This document shows, piece by piece, positions 1 to 6,820 of a stretch of 11,438 bases of DNA. Every line of letters starts with the position of its first letter. Position 1 is the first letter of the stretch. A program made the translations under genes and the position numbers. The notes below the pieces were generated by a model. That model ran no database searches and had not been told where the DNA came from. It worked only from the letters and a program-made list of their open reading frames with translations. The DNA lies in assembly GCA_018241165.1 (NCBI GenBank), contig JAFEEK010000070.1, positions 1 through 11,438 on the forward strand. The letters run 5' to 3'. The DNA is from Pseudomonadota bacterium (GTDB taxonomy: Bacteria > Pseudomonadota > Gammaproteobacteria > Xanthomonadales > Rhodanobacteraceae).

Positions 1-545
1 CGCGAGGCGGGCTTTTCCGCAGAGGCATCGAGTATCGCGATCCAGTTCGATAAATCCGCAAGCGCACAGGCGCCGGCCGCAGCGACCGTGTCGCGCCACA
101 GCGCGCGATCGCCGTCGAGAACGATGCTGGCGTCGGGCAGGCACTGGCATTCGGAATAGATCGCATCGGCGCGGATGCCGTCGCGCGACAATCGCTCGAT
201 CCAGTCGCGCAGCACGGCGCGCGCGACCACGGCGACGGAAATGCGATCGCCATCGAGCCGGTCGGGTGCCGCGAAATGCTGATCCTCGACGCTGCCGGCG
301 ATGCGGTCCTCGAGCGCAAACGGCAGCGCCTTGATCGCCTGCGCACGCGTTCCGGGCAAGGCGGGCGTTTCCAGCAGCAGCACGTGTTCGGCCGGCACGA
401 TCGCGACGACGCGCTGCGCGCGCTCCAGCGCCTGCGTCGGCGGCGCACCGGCATTCGTGCCGGACAACGCGCGGCCGCTGGCGTCCTGCGCCAGCCATTC
501 CAGGTGGCCGTCGGCGTTAAGTCGGATCAACAAGCGTTCGGACAT
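1..545 (-). CDS. gspL: Type II secretion system protein GspL, N-terminal part (gene continues past the left edge)
   Basis: Bitopic inner-membrane protein of the type II secretion platform; its cytoplasmic actin-like domain binds the ATPase GspE and its periplasmic part binds GspM. The 181 visible residues start MSERLLIRLNADGHLEWLA and belong to the cytoplasmic domain. The family-typical block KALPFALED is at residues 72-80 and VEDQHFA at 86-92, followed by VAVVAR. The membrane segment and periplasmic domain lie outside the window. The ATG at 543-545 is the natural start; no clear Shine-Dalgarno precedes it. The gene lies 47 bases after the adenosine deaminase stop, whereas in most gsp operons gspL directly follows gspK. 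A TACAAT hexamer in this gap may give it its own promoter. Identification rests on motif recall and on the preceding gspG-K genes, and is firm. Confidence 0.9.
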   Translation of the reverse strand, partial: MSERLLIRLNADGHLEWLAQDASGRALSGTNAGAPPTQALERAQRVVAIVPAEHVLLLETPALPGTRAQAIKALPFALEDRIAGSVEDQHFAAPDRLDGDRISVAVVARAVLRDWIERLSRDGIRADAIYSECQCLPDASIVLDGDRALWRDTVAAAGACALADLSNWIAILDASAEKPAS

Positions 546-573
546 GGTCTGTGCAGCGCGCGGACGTGTCCGG

Positions 574-579
574 ATTGTA
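574..579 (-). promoter_or_regulatory. Candidate -10 hexamer for gspL
   Basis: On the minus strand the gap between the deaminase gene and gspL contains TACAAT, close to the sigma-70 -10 consensus, 28 bases upstream of the gspL ATG. No convincing -35 box is seen at the right distance; the region there is GC-rich and lies in the end of the deaminase gene. It could let gspL and later genes be transcribed independently of gspG-K. Weak evidence. Confidence 0.3.
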
Positions 580-592
580 GCAGCGCGCGCGT

Positions 593-2131
593 TCAGCGTT
601 CCGCAGCGATGCCGGCCTCGAATGCGCGCAGTTGCGCTTCCAGTCGCCATTGCAGGCGCGCCTTTTCGCTACCGGACAGGAACGCGGCGCAAGCCGGCGC
701 CGGCTGCGTGGCGCCGGGCGCGTCGTGCGCGCAGGCCGGCACCGGATCGAACGCATCGCGCGATGCCCACAAACTGGGGCCAGCGACGAACGCGTATTCC
801 AGGCTGTTGCGCGCCATCGTCTTCAATGTCGGATAGGAAAGATGCCAGGAACTCGTGGCAATCGCGAATTCGCGCGTCAGGTCGCTGCGCGACACGCCTT
901 CGTCGTCGGTCGCGATCGCCACCGGCACATGCGCGGCAAGGTAGGTCGGCAGCGGATGATCGTCGCCGCCGATGCCCAGGATGCTGCGGTTGCTGGTCGG
1001 GCAGATCTCGACCAGCACATGCCGCCGAGCCATCTCGCGCAGCAATTCCTGCGGACGATCTTCGTGCATCACGTCCACGCCATGGCCGATGCGCTGCGCG
1101 TGACCCTGCTCGATCGAGGCGCGGATGTGGAAGCGCAGTCCGTCCGGCGGCACCATCGTCGACGACAGCTCGCCGGCGTGCAGGCTGATGTGCACCTGCG
1201 GATACTGCGCGTGCAGGTAGTCGAGCATGGCCATCTGCGCGCGGAAATCGCGCATCGACACGTAACCGTCTTCGGGCATCACCATGTTGATGCCGACCAC
1301 GCGCGCGTCGCGCGCGGCCAGCTCGAACCCGGTGAGCATCTGCGCAAACACGAACGGTTGTGGAAAACCGCGCAGCACCTGGTACAGGAAACGTACTTCG
1401 ACGCCGCAACCCGGATCCGCCTGCGCGCTGTCGCAATGCAACTCTTCGCGCATCCGCCCCAGCGATGAATCCAGTTCCTGCCTGGCTTGCGCGAGCACTG
1501 CCGGCATGCCCGCCTGCAAGACCGTGCGTGCATGGGCGAAATCGCCATCCCACGGCGTGCGCTCGGCCAGTTCGCGGATTCCCGAATCCGCCAGCGTATC
1601 CATCAATTCCAGGTAATCGATGCGGTCGAGCGCAGCCTGATGCACGGCGCGCGCGAGCATGCCGGCGCGGTGCGCCTTGCTGATGCGGTGGAATTTGCCG
1701 AAGGTATCGAAGAAATGATCGTGGCCGGAATCGCCGCTGCTGGCGACGAAATCACGCATCGACCAGGCATCGATCACCTTGCGGTACAAGGCGTCGTTGC
1801 GCTGCGCGTCGACTGCCGGCGGGCGGCCGCTCGCCGCATCGCACGGCGGAGCGACTGCCGTGGCGGTGGCCATGTCGATGCAATCGCCGTCGCGCGCGGC
1901 CCAATCCAGATAATCCTCGGCGTAGACCGCGCCGGAAAGATGATTGTGCAGATCCGCGCCCTTGGGCATCGCGCGCAGGAAAGCTTCGAGCTGCGGCGGC
2001 GAATTGCGGATGGCATCGAAACGGGTTGCGGTGGCTTGCGCCGCGTCGACGGACACCGGCGCGGCCGGATGCGTCGATACCTGCGCGCAACCGGCAAGCA
2101 CGGTGAGCAAAACGAATGCGGGCTTGTTCAT
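593..2131 (-). CDS. Adenosine deaminase family protein, predicted lipoprotein
   Basis: Metal-dependent hydrolase of the adenosine deaminase superfamily, probably converting (deoxy)adenosine to inosine outside the cytoplasm. With the ATG at 2131 the protein is 512 residues and begins MNKPAFVLLTVLAGC, a short lipoprotein signal with lipobox LAGC (Cys15). Superfamily landmarks are present: DLHNHLSGA (metal ligands His62 and His64), SLHAGE (metal ligand His318, catalytic Glu321), IGHG (His350), VEICPTSN and ATDDEGVS (Asp409/Asp410). It is longer than cytosolic Add (about 340 residues); length and export recall the ADGF/CECR1-like branch. An in-frame ATG at 2149 would add six residues; neither start has a good Shine-Dalgarno. 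It sits 33 bases after gspK and before gspL on the same strand, so it is probably cotranscribed with the secretion genes. Substrate, localisation and any link to secretion are inferred. Confidence 0.88.
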   Translation of the reverse strand: MNKPAFVLLTVLAGCAQVSTHPAAPVSVDAAQATATRFDAIRNSPPQLEAFLRAMPKGADLHNHLSGAVYAEDYLDWAARDGDCIDMATATAVAPPCDAASGRPPAVDAQRNDALYRKVIDAWSMRDFVASSGDSGHDHFFDTFGKFHRISKAHRAGMLARAVHQAALDRIDYLELMDTLADSGIRELAERTPWDGDFAHARTVLQAGMPAVLAQARQELDSSLGRMREELHCDSAQADPGCGVEVRFLYQVLRGFPQPFVFAQMLTGFELAARDARVVGINMVMPEDGYVSMRDFRAQMAMLDYLHAQYPQVHISLHAGELSSTMVPPDGLRFHIRASIEQGHAQRIGHGVDVMHEDRPQELLREMARRHVLVEICPTSNRSILGIGGDDHPLPTYLAAHVPVAIATDDEGVSRSDLTREFAIATSSWHLSYPTLKTMARNSLEYAFVAGPSLWASRDAFDPVPACAHDAPGATQPAPACAAFLSGSEKARLQWRLEAQLRAFEAGIAAER

Positions 2132-2164
2132 CGACGAAGGATACGGCATTGGGCACGGTGCGCG

Positions 2165-3103
2165 TCAATCGCCGCCGCGGTTGCGCTGCAACACGTGGAT
2201 GCCGCCACCCGGCCCGCTGCGCCGTTCGATGAGACTGTCGAACTCGAACGGCAGGCCATCGAGCGTGATCAGTCCGCGCGCCAGGAAATAGCTGCTGCGC
2301 ACATCAAAACATTCCTGATGCTCGATCACGGCAAGCGCGGGCTGCGCCTTTTGCACCTGATCCACGCCGGAAAAATGCGCGCCACCCTGCTGCCAGATTG
2401 CCTGCGCCATTTCCTGGGTCACGTTCGCACCCAGGGTCATCAGCACCGGCACGCCGGCCGTATTCACATTGATCGGCGTGCCCTCGGGCAAGGCGCTCAC
2501 ATACGGCGCGAGCGCGGCGTAAGTATCGCCATCCACACCGGCAACGAGGCGCAATTCCGAGACGTGTGTGAATGGGCGCCCCGCGCGCCGGTACGGCACC
2601 GGCTGGGCGAGGTAGAACTGGTCGTCCACCGTCGCCAAAGCCGTCGCATCCATCCAGGCGACGACGTGACCGGCGATGGCCGGATCGAGCTTGAGCGCGC
2701 TCAGCAGCAGGACGAACTTGCCGCGCCAGATGCCTTGCGTGTCGTAAGCGGGATCGAGGTTGTTGAGATTGAAGCGGCCGTTGAGATCGCTCATCTGCGC
2801 CGCGATCGTGCCGCCGGGAACCGGCGTGGGCGGCAGCGGAATCGCCCAGACGCTGTCCGCGGCGTCGTAGCCCAGGCCCTGGTCCTGCGCGCGCACGAGC
2901 ACTTCGGCGGCGTAATTTTCCAGCCCGCGCGCATAGGCCTGCGCCTGTTGCGCGCGCAATGCGTTGCGCGTGCGCGCGGCGGCGAGGCCGCCGCGATCGA
3001 GCAGTCCGGCGATCAGCACCGTCGCCAGTGCGACGACCAGCAACGCGACGAGAAGCGCTACGCCGCGCTGCAAATTGCCGCATTGTGGAAATGTGGATTT
3101 CAT
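2165..3103 (-). CDS. gspK: Type II secretion minor pseudopilin GspK
   Basis: Largest minor pseudopilin, thought to cap the pseudopilus tip with GspI and GspJ. 312 residues. The prepilin-like N-terminus is QRGVALLVALLVVALATVL, with cleavage expected after Gly14; as usual for GspK there is no Glu at +5. Family motifs follow: AQAYARGLENYA near 55-65, DLNGRFNLNNL near 106-116, HVVAWMDA near 146-153 and PINVNTAG near 210-217. The ATG at 3101-3103 overlaps the gspJ stop (ATGA), which decides the start against the 72-residue longer open frame and implies translational coupling. The length is normal for the family. Confidence 0.95.
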   Translation of the reverse strand: MKSTFPQCGNLQRGVALLVALLVVALATVLIAGLLDRGGLAAARTRNALRAQQAQAYARGLENYAAEVLVRAQDQGLGYDAADSVWAIPLPPTPVPGGTIAAQMSDLNGRFNLNNLDPAYDTQGIWRGKFVLLLSALKLDPAIAGHVVAWMDATALATVDDQFYLAQPVPYRRAGRPFTHVSELRLVAGVDGDTYAALAPYVSALPEGTPINVNTAGVPVLMTLGANVTQEMAQAIWQQGGAHFSGVDQVQKAQPALAVIEHQECFDVRSSYFLARGLITLDGLPFEFDSLIERRSGPGGGIHVLQRNRGGD

Positions 3104-3780
3104 CGTGCCCCACCCGGTGGCGGCGGCAACGGCGGCAGCGGCGTGCCGATGGCAGCCGGCGGTGCGGGCGTGACAAGACCTGCGGCCTTGTCCGGCCAGG
3201 CGGACACAAGCTCGACCGTGCCGCCGATCTCGCCGTACTGTTTCGTACGCAACTGCCATTGCACCGCGCGCGGCAGGATTTCCGGCTTGGATTGCGGCGG
3301 CGGCCAGGCGTCCAGCCACTGGCCGGACGCTGCGTCGAAATAGCGCAGGCGAAAATCCTCGGCCGCCACGTTCAGATCGTCGACCTGCGGAGTGCTGTTT
3401 GCGGCGCGATCGAGCACGGCGTAGCGACCACGTTCGAACTTGCTGCCATCGAGTTCGTAGAACACGCGCTGCAGGTTCGAGCGCGGCTCGGCCTGCGGAT
3501 TGGCGAATCCCAGGCGCGTGAGTTCGATGTGATCGGACGCGCCGATCAATGCCGGCAGCGTCTGCCCCGCCGCACCGCGCACCGGGCGCACGACGGCGCC
3601 GTTCAGATCGCGGTCGAGCGATCCGACCGCACGCATGAGATTGCCGAAATCGGCCTCCTGTTTTGCAAGGTCGCCGCGCGTGCGCGCGATCGAATTCAAT
3701 CCGCCATAGGCCAGCGCAGCCATGATCGAGAACACCGCCATCGCGACCAGCAACTCGATCAGGGAGAAGCCGCGTTTCAC
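3100..3780 (-). CDS. gspJ: Type II secretion minor pseudopilin GspJ
   Basis: Minor pseudopilin that forms a tip complex with GspI and GspK. 226 residues from a GTG start: leader MKRG, cleavage before Phe5, mature N-terminus FSLIELLVAMAVFSIMAAL with Glu at +5, followed by a globular domain containing VFYELDGSKFERGRYAVLDR and FRLRYFDAASGQWLDAWP. The GTG at 3778-3780 overlaps the gspI stop (GTGA) and gives a standard four-residue leader; the much longer upstream extension of the frame is rejected. The C-terminus is unusually proline-rich (PLPPLPPPPGGAR) and lies directly on the gspK initiation region, with the stop overlapping the gspK ATG. Confidence 0.95.
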   Translation of the reverse strand: MKRGFSLIELLVAMAVFSIMAALAYGGLNSIARTRGDLAKQEADFGNLMRAVGSLDRDLNGAVVRPVRGAAGQTLPALIGASDHIELTRLGFANPQAEPRSNLQRVFYELDGSKFERGRYAVLDRAANSTPQVDDLNVAAEDFRLRYFDAASGQWLDAWPPPQSKPEILPRAVQWQLRTKQYGEIGGTVELVSAWPDKAAGLVTPAPPAAIGTPLPPLPPPPGGAR

Positions 3781-4250
3781 GGTTGCAAATCCAGACCGCC
3801 GAAACCGGTCAGCGTCGCGATCGGCGATTTCGGATCGTCCGGCGCATACACATGCACGTCGATACGCCGGATCGAGGCTACCGGCGTGCCCTGCACGACC
3901 ACGTCGTAACGCCACTCGCGTCCGCCGAAGCGGCGTCGGCCATCGCTCGATCCGGTCGCCGGAAACGGCGTGGTCAATCGCGTTTGCGCCAGCACATCGG
4001 CGGCGAGCCAGCCAGCCACGGTGCGCTCGCGCAGTGCGCCGAACGCATCGACCTGATTTGCTGCCGTGCGCGACAGCGCGAGCAAGGCCAGCGCTAGCAC
4101 GATCAGCGCAACCAGCACTTCGAGCAAGGTGAAGCCATCTTCCTCCTTCCGCAGGAAGGGGGATTGAGGGGGATGTGCTTTTCCAGCATCCCCCCGATGC
4201 TGCGCATCGACCCCCTTCGTCCCGAAGGGGGTGTCCTTCTTCCATGGCAT
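3777..4250 (-). CDS. gspI: Type II secretion minor pseudopilin GspI (start uncertain)
   Basis: Minor pseudopilin of the GspI-J-K tip complex. The mature part is clear: DGFTLLEVLVALIVLALALLALSRTAANQ, cleaved after the Gly, Glu at +5, then EWRYDVVVQGTPVASIRRIDVHVYAP, ending at a stop that overlaps the gspJ GTG. The start is not clear. The frame stays open through a palindromic repeat block and the nearest in-frame ATG (4248-4250, used here) gives a 39-residue leader, far longer than the usual 5-10. A CTG at 4152-4154 would give a seven-residue leader (starting CTG-Arg-Lys). A strong AAGGAGG at 4142-4148 precedes an ATG at 4136-4138 that is out of frame and stops after 11 codons. Another in-frame ATG at 4304 overlaps the end of gspH. 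Gene identity is firm; the 5' boundary is not. Confidence 0.85.
   Translation of the reverse strand: MPWKKDTPFGTKGVDAQHRGDAGKAHPPQSPFLRKEEDGFTLLEVLVALIVLALALLALSRTAANQVDAFGALRERTVAGWLAADVLAQTRLTTPFPATGSSDGRRRFGGREWRYDVVVQGTPVASIRRIDVHVYAPDDPKSPIATLTGFGGLDLQP
4145..4231. repeat. Cluster of four short hairpins between gspH and gspI
   Basis: Four inverted repeats lie side by side: 4145-4159 (CCTTCC/GGAAGG, loop GCA), 4168-4195 (GGGGGATG/CATCCCCC, 11-base loop), 4195-4209 (CGATGC/GCATCG, loop TGC) and 4211-4231 (CCCCCTTCG/CGAAGGGGG, loop TCC). All stems are perfect. The arrangement resembles REP/BIME-type intergenic repeats. It lies entirely in the apparent leader of gspI, so it is either transcribed as the 5' region of gspI or translated into a long unusual leader. 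Confidence 0.75.
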
Positions 4251-4287
4251 TGCCTGCCGACAAGCCGCAGAACCAAAAGGATGAGAC

Positions 4288-4800
4288 TCAGTGCGCACGC
4301 ACATTCACCACCGCCAGTTTCAGCGTCGCATCCGGCGCGCCATCCAGTTGCCAGCCCTGCGCGAGATCGGTCAAGCGCAGTTCCAACCGGAACGGCGTCA
4401 ATTCGCCGGACGAAAAACACGCCAGTTGCGGCTTTTCCGGAAAATCGTCGCCGACGACGATGGCGTGGCCGTCGCTGCTGAGCGCGACTTGCGTTCCCGC
4501 CAGCCACTCGCGCGGCCGCAGTTCGTCGCCTTCCAGCGGCAGCCACGCGGCGCCGTTGCGGCGGCTGAAGCGGTAGCCGCGGCGATCGACGCTCACGCCG
4601 ATGTCGCGGCCGACGAGTTCGGCCTGCTCGCAGGCATAACCGATCAGCGCCTGCGTGCGCTGCGCCTGTTGTTCAAGTTGACGCTCGCCGCCAAGTCCGC
4701 CCATCGCCAGCGTCAATGCGCCAGCAAGGACTGCGAGGATCACGACTACAACGAGTAGTTCAATCAGCGTGAAGCCTGCGATTTTCCCCCTCTCCCCCAT
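4288..4800 (-). CDS. gspH: Type II secretion minor pseudopilin GspH
   Basis: Minor pseudopilin joining the GspI-J-K tip to the GspG shaft. 170 residues: leader MGERGKIAG, cleavage before Phe10, mature N-terminus FTLIELLVVVVILAVLAGALTL with Glu at +5, then QTQALIGYACEQAELVGRDIG-like helix and a C-terminal beta domain ending VVNVRAH. The ATG at 4798-4800 gives a normal nine-residue leader; AAAGGG lies 5 bases upstream. The start codon and first codons fall inside the arm of a 16-bp perfect palindrome that belongs to a repeat element, so the repeat seems to have supplied the translation start. The longer frame up to 4965 is made of repeat sequence and is rejected. Confidence 0.92.
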   Translation of the reverse strand: MGERGKIAGFTLIELLVVVVILAVLAGALTLAMGGLGGERQLEQQAQRTQALIGYACEQAELVGRDIGVSVDRRGYRFSRRNGAAWLPLEGDELRPREWLAGTQVALSSDGHAIVVGDDFPEKPQLACFSSGELTPFRLELRLTDLAQGWQLDGAPDATLKLAVVNVRAH

Positions 4801-4829
4801 CGCGCCCTTTCTTGCGATGGGGGAGAGGG
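4788..4829. repeat. 16-bp perfect hairpin containing the gspH start codon
   Basis: Arms 4788-4803 and 4814-4829 are perfect inverted repeats around a 10-base loop (4804-4813). In the minus-strand transcript the loop reads AAGAAAGGGC, which holds the likely Shine-Dalgarno, and the 3' arm begins GCGATGGGGG, which holds the gspH start codon. The flanking CCCTCTCCCCC/GGGGGAGAGGG text is typical of dispersed REP-like repeats. Confidence 0.85.
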
Positions 4830-4912
4830 ATGGGGTGAGGGGGCGGGGCCGCAGACAATAGCTACGCTGGCGCAAAACGATGCGCATCCCCCTCACCCCG
4901 ACCCTCTCCCCC
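4819..4912. repeat. REP-like inverted repeat pair between gspG and gspH
   Basis: Two 25-base arms, 4819-4843 and 4888-4912, are reverse complements at 23 of 25 positions and are separated by 44 bases. Their core reads CCCCTCACCCC followed by CCCTCTCCCCC. Each arm also takes part in its own local hairpin (4788-4829 and 4902-4935). The head-to-head layout resembles a BIME/REPIN. No gene is seen in 4801-4978. Confidence 0.8.
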
Positions 4913-4935
4913 TTGCCTGCGCAAGGGGGAGAGGG
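4902..4935. repeat. 15-bp perfect hairpin downstream of gspG
   Basis: Arms 4902-4916 and 4921-4935 are perfect inverted repeats with a four-base loop (CTGC). It lies 43 bases after the gspG stop. There is no U-run after it on the minus strand, so it is not a classical intrinsic terminator, but such a stem could protect the 3' end of gspG mRNA and favour high GspG relative to GspH-K. Confidence 0.8.
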
Positions 4936-4978
4936 AGTGAAGGCGTCAGCGAATGCATGCAGCATCAGGCGTCAGACA

Positions 4979-5404
4979 TCATTCCCAATTTCCCACGTCC
5001 GCATTCTCGCCATCCCCGCCGGGCTTGCCATCGGCGCCATAGGTGAACACATCGATATCGCCGTGCGAACCGGGATGCAGGTACATATAGGTGCGGCCCC
5101 ACGGGTCCTTCGGCAGTTTGTCGAGATACTGGTGCCAGTTCGGCGCTTCGGGCGTTCCGCCCGGTTTGCGCACCAGCGCGTCGAGGCCCTGCTCGGTACT
5201 CGGATAGGTGAAATTGTCGAGCTTGTAAGTATTCAGCGCAGTGACGATGGCCTGGATGTCCTGCTTGGCGCGCACCTGGCGCGCCTCGCCGGGATGTTCC
5301 ATCACGCGCGGCACCACGATCGCGGCGAGGATGCCCAGGATCACGACGACGACCAGAATCTCTATCAACGTGAAACCGCGTGCACGAAACATCTGGGTAC
5401 GCAT
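4979..5404 (-). CDS. gspG: Type II secretion major pseudopilin GspG
   Basis: Major pseudopilin subunit forming the periplasmic pseudopilus that pushes substrates through the secretin. 141 residues: leader MRTQMFRARG, cleavage before Phe11, mature FTLIEILVVVVILGILAAIVVPRVM with Glu at +5, then QDIQAIVTALNTYKLDNFTYPSTEQGLDAL, LPKDPWGRTYMY and the C-terminal loop around DVFTYGADGKPGGDGE that binds calcium in characterised GspG proteins. Start ATG 5402-5404 is chosen because AAGGCG lies about 8 bases upstream and the leader is standard; ATG 5390-5392 (MFRARG) is a possible shorter start, while the frame open to 5461 overlaps bioA and is rejected. It is the first gsp gene here; gspE, gspF and the secretin gene are not in the window. 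Confidence 0.96.
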   Translation of the reverse strand: MRTQMFRARGFTLIEILVVVVILGILAAIVVPRVMEHPGEARQVRAKQDIQAIVTALNTYKLDNFTYPSTEQGLDALVRKPGGTPEAPNWHQYLDKLPKDPWGRTYMYLHPGSHGDIDVFTYGADGKPGGDGENADVGNWE

Positions 5405-5438
5405 CGCCGTCGCCTTGTGTTGCGGATGATCCGCGACG

Positions 5439-5444
5439 ATCATA
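5439..5444 (-). promoter_or_regulatory. Candidate -10 hexamer for the gsp operon
   Basis: TATGAT on the minus strand, 34 bases upstream of the gspG ATG, in the 47-base divergent gap with bioA. The -35 region would fall inside the start of bioA and shows no good TTGACA match. Plausible but weak; operon transcription must start close to here or inside bioA. Confidence 0.3.
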
Positions 5445-5451
5445 GCAAAGC

Positions 5452-6819
5452 ATGAGCCCACACGACGCCAATGCCCGCCTGCGCGCGCGCGATCTCGCCG
5501 CGGTCTGGCATCCGTGCACGCAGATGCGCGACCACGCCGGGCCGGATCCCTTGCCGATGACGCCGATCGTGCGCGGCGAAGGCGCGTGGCTGGTCGACGC
5601 GAACGGCAAGCGCTACCTCGACGCGGTCAGCTCGTGGTGGACGAACATCTTCGGCCACGCCAACCCGCGTATCGGCGCAGCCGTGAAGGATCAACTCGAT
5701 ACGCTCGAACACGTGATTTTCGCCGGCTTCACGCACGAGCCCGCGATCGAACTTGCCGAAAAATTGTTGCGCATCGCGCCAGCCGGATTCGCCCGCGTGT
5801 TCTTCGCCGACAACGGCTCCAGCGCCGTGGAAGTGGCGCTGAAGATGAGCTTCCACTACTGGCGCAACGTCGGCAAAACCGGCAAGACGCGCTTCATCGC
5901 GCTGACCGGCAGCTATCACGGCGAAACGCTCGGCGCGCTGTCGGTGACCGATGTGCCGCTGTATCGCGCGACCTACGCGCCGCTGCTGCACGAACCGATT
6001 TTTGTCGCTTCGCCGGATTGCTTCGAACGCGCGCCGGGCGAGTCCTGGCGCGAGCATTCGCTGCGCAAACTCGAAGACATGCGTGCCGCGCTCGAACACC
6101 ACGCGCACGAAGTCTGCGCAGTCATCGTCGAGCCGCTGGTGCAATGCGCCGGTGGCATGCGCATGTACGATCCGGCCTACCTTGCCGGCTTGCGCAAACT
6201 TTGCGACGAATTCGGCGTGCACCTGATCGCCGACGAGATCGCAGTCGGATTCGCCCGCACCGGCACGCTGTTCGCCTGCGAGCAAGCCGGCATCGCGCCG
6301 GATTTTTTGTGTTTGTCCAAGGGACTCACTGGCGGTTTTATGCCGCTGTCCGCCGTGTTGACCACCAGCGATGTCTACGCCGCGTTCTGGGCCGAATACA
6401 ACGCCGGCAAGGCGTTCCTGCATTCGCACAGCTACACCGGCAATCCGCTCGCCTGCCGCGCCGCGCTGGCGACGCTGGCCATCTTCCGCGACGAACCCGT
6501 GCTCGAACGCAACCGCGAATTGGCCGCGCACATCGCACGGCGACTCGCTCCACTGGCCGATCATCCGCACGTGGCCGATGTGCGCCAGACCGGCATGATC
6601 GCCGCGCTGGAACTGGTGCGCGACAAAGCCGCGCATGTTCCATTTGCGTCAGCCGAACGCCGCGGCCTGCGCGTGTATCGCCACGGGTTGGAGCGCGGCG
6701 TGCTGCTGCGCCCGCTCGGCGATGTGGTTTACTTCATGCCGCCGTACGTGATTGCGCCGGATGAAATCGACTTGATGATCGACGTCGCGATTGAAGGCAT
6801 CGAGAGGGCAGTGAACTGA
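5452..6819 (+). CDS. bioA: Adenosylmethionine-8-amino-7-oxononanoate aminotransferase (BioA)
   Basis: PLP-dependent class III aminotransferase converting 8-amino-7-oxononanoate (KAPA) to 7,8-diaminononanoate with S-adenosylmethionine as amino donor, in biotin synthesis; cytoplasmic. 455 residues, normal length. BioA-specific landmarks: VWHPCTQM at 18-25, SSWWTNIFGHANPRI from 60, DNGSSAVEVALKM at 120-132, GSYHGETLG at 153-161, LIADEIAVGFARTG at 258-271 with Asp261, and LSKGLTGG with the PLP lysine Lys290, then HSHSYTGNPLACRAAL. The ATG at 5452 lacks a strong Shine-Dalgarno, but the conserved N-terminal motif fixes the start. The stop is one base from the rsmE ATG, so the two are cotranscribed. 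The other bio genes are not in the window. Confidence 0.97.
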   Translation: MSPHDANARLRARDLAAVWHPCTQMRDHAGPDPLPMTPIVRGEGAWLVDANGKRYLDAVSSWWTNIFGHANPRIGAAVKDQLDTLEHVIFAGFTHEPAIELAEKLLRIAPAGFARVFFADNGSSAVEVALKMSFHYWRNVGKTGKTRFIALTGSYHGETLGALSVTDVPLYRATYAPLLHEPIFVASPDCFERAPGESWREHSLRKLEDMRAALEHHAHEVCAVIVEPLVQCAGGMRMYDPAYLAGLRKLCDEFGVHLIADEIAVGFARTGTLFACEQAGIAPDFLCLSKGLTGGFMPLSAVLTTSDVYAAFWAEYNAGKAFLHSHSYTGNPLACRAALATLAIFRDEPVLERNRELAAHIARRLAPLADHPHVADVRQTGMIAALELVRDKAAHVPFASAERRGLRVYRHGLERGVLLRPLGDVVYFMPPYVIAPDEIDLMIDVAIEGIERAVN

Positions 6820-6820
6820 A

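Noticed and set aside
1487..3343. 618-residue open frame on the plus strand
   Set aside because: It is antisense to the deaminase and gspK genes, its product is Arg/His/Ala-rich with no family resemblance, and both opposite-strand proteins are clearly real.
4902..4935. Intrinsic terminator after gspG
   Set aside because: The stem is strong but no T-run follows on the minus strand, and gspH-K must be read through it; kept as a repeat/hairpin only.
4801..4965. N-terminal extension of GspH (55 residues before the chosen ATG)
   Set aside because: The extension is encoded by the REP-like repeats and would place a long non-leader sequence before the prepilin cleavage site.
5440..6636. 398-residue open frame on the minus strand opposite bioA
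   Set aside because: bioA is unambiguous on the plus strand; the antisense product has biased His/Arg/Ala composition and no recognisable motif.
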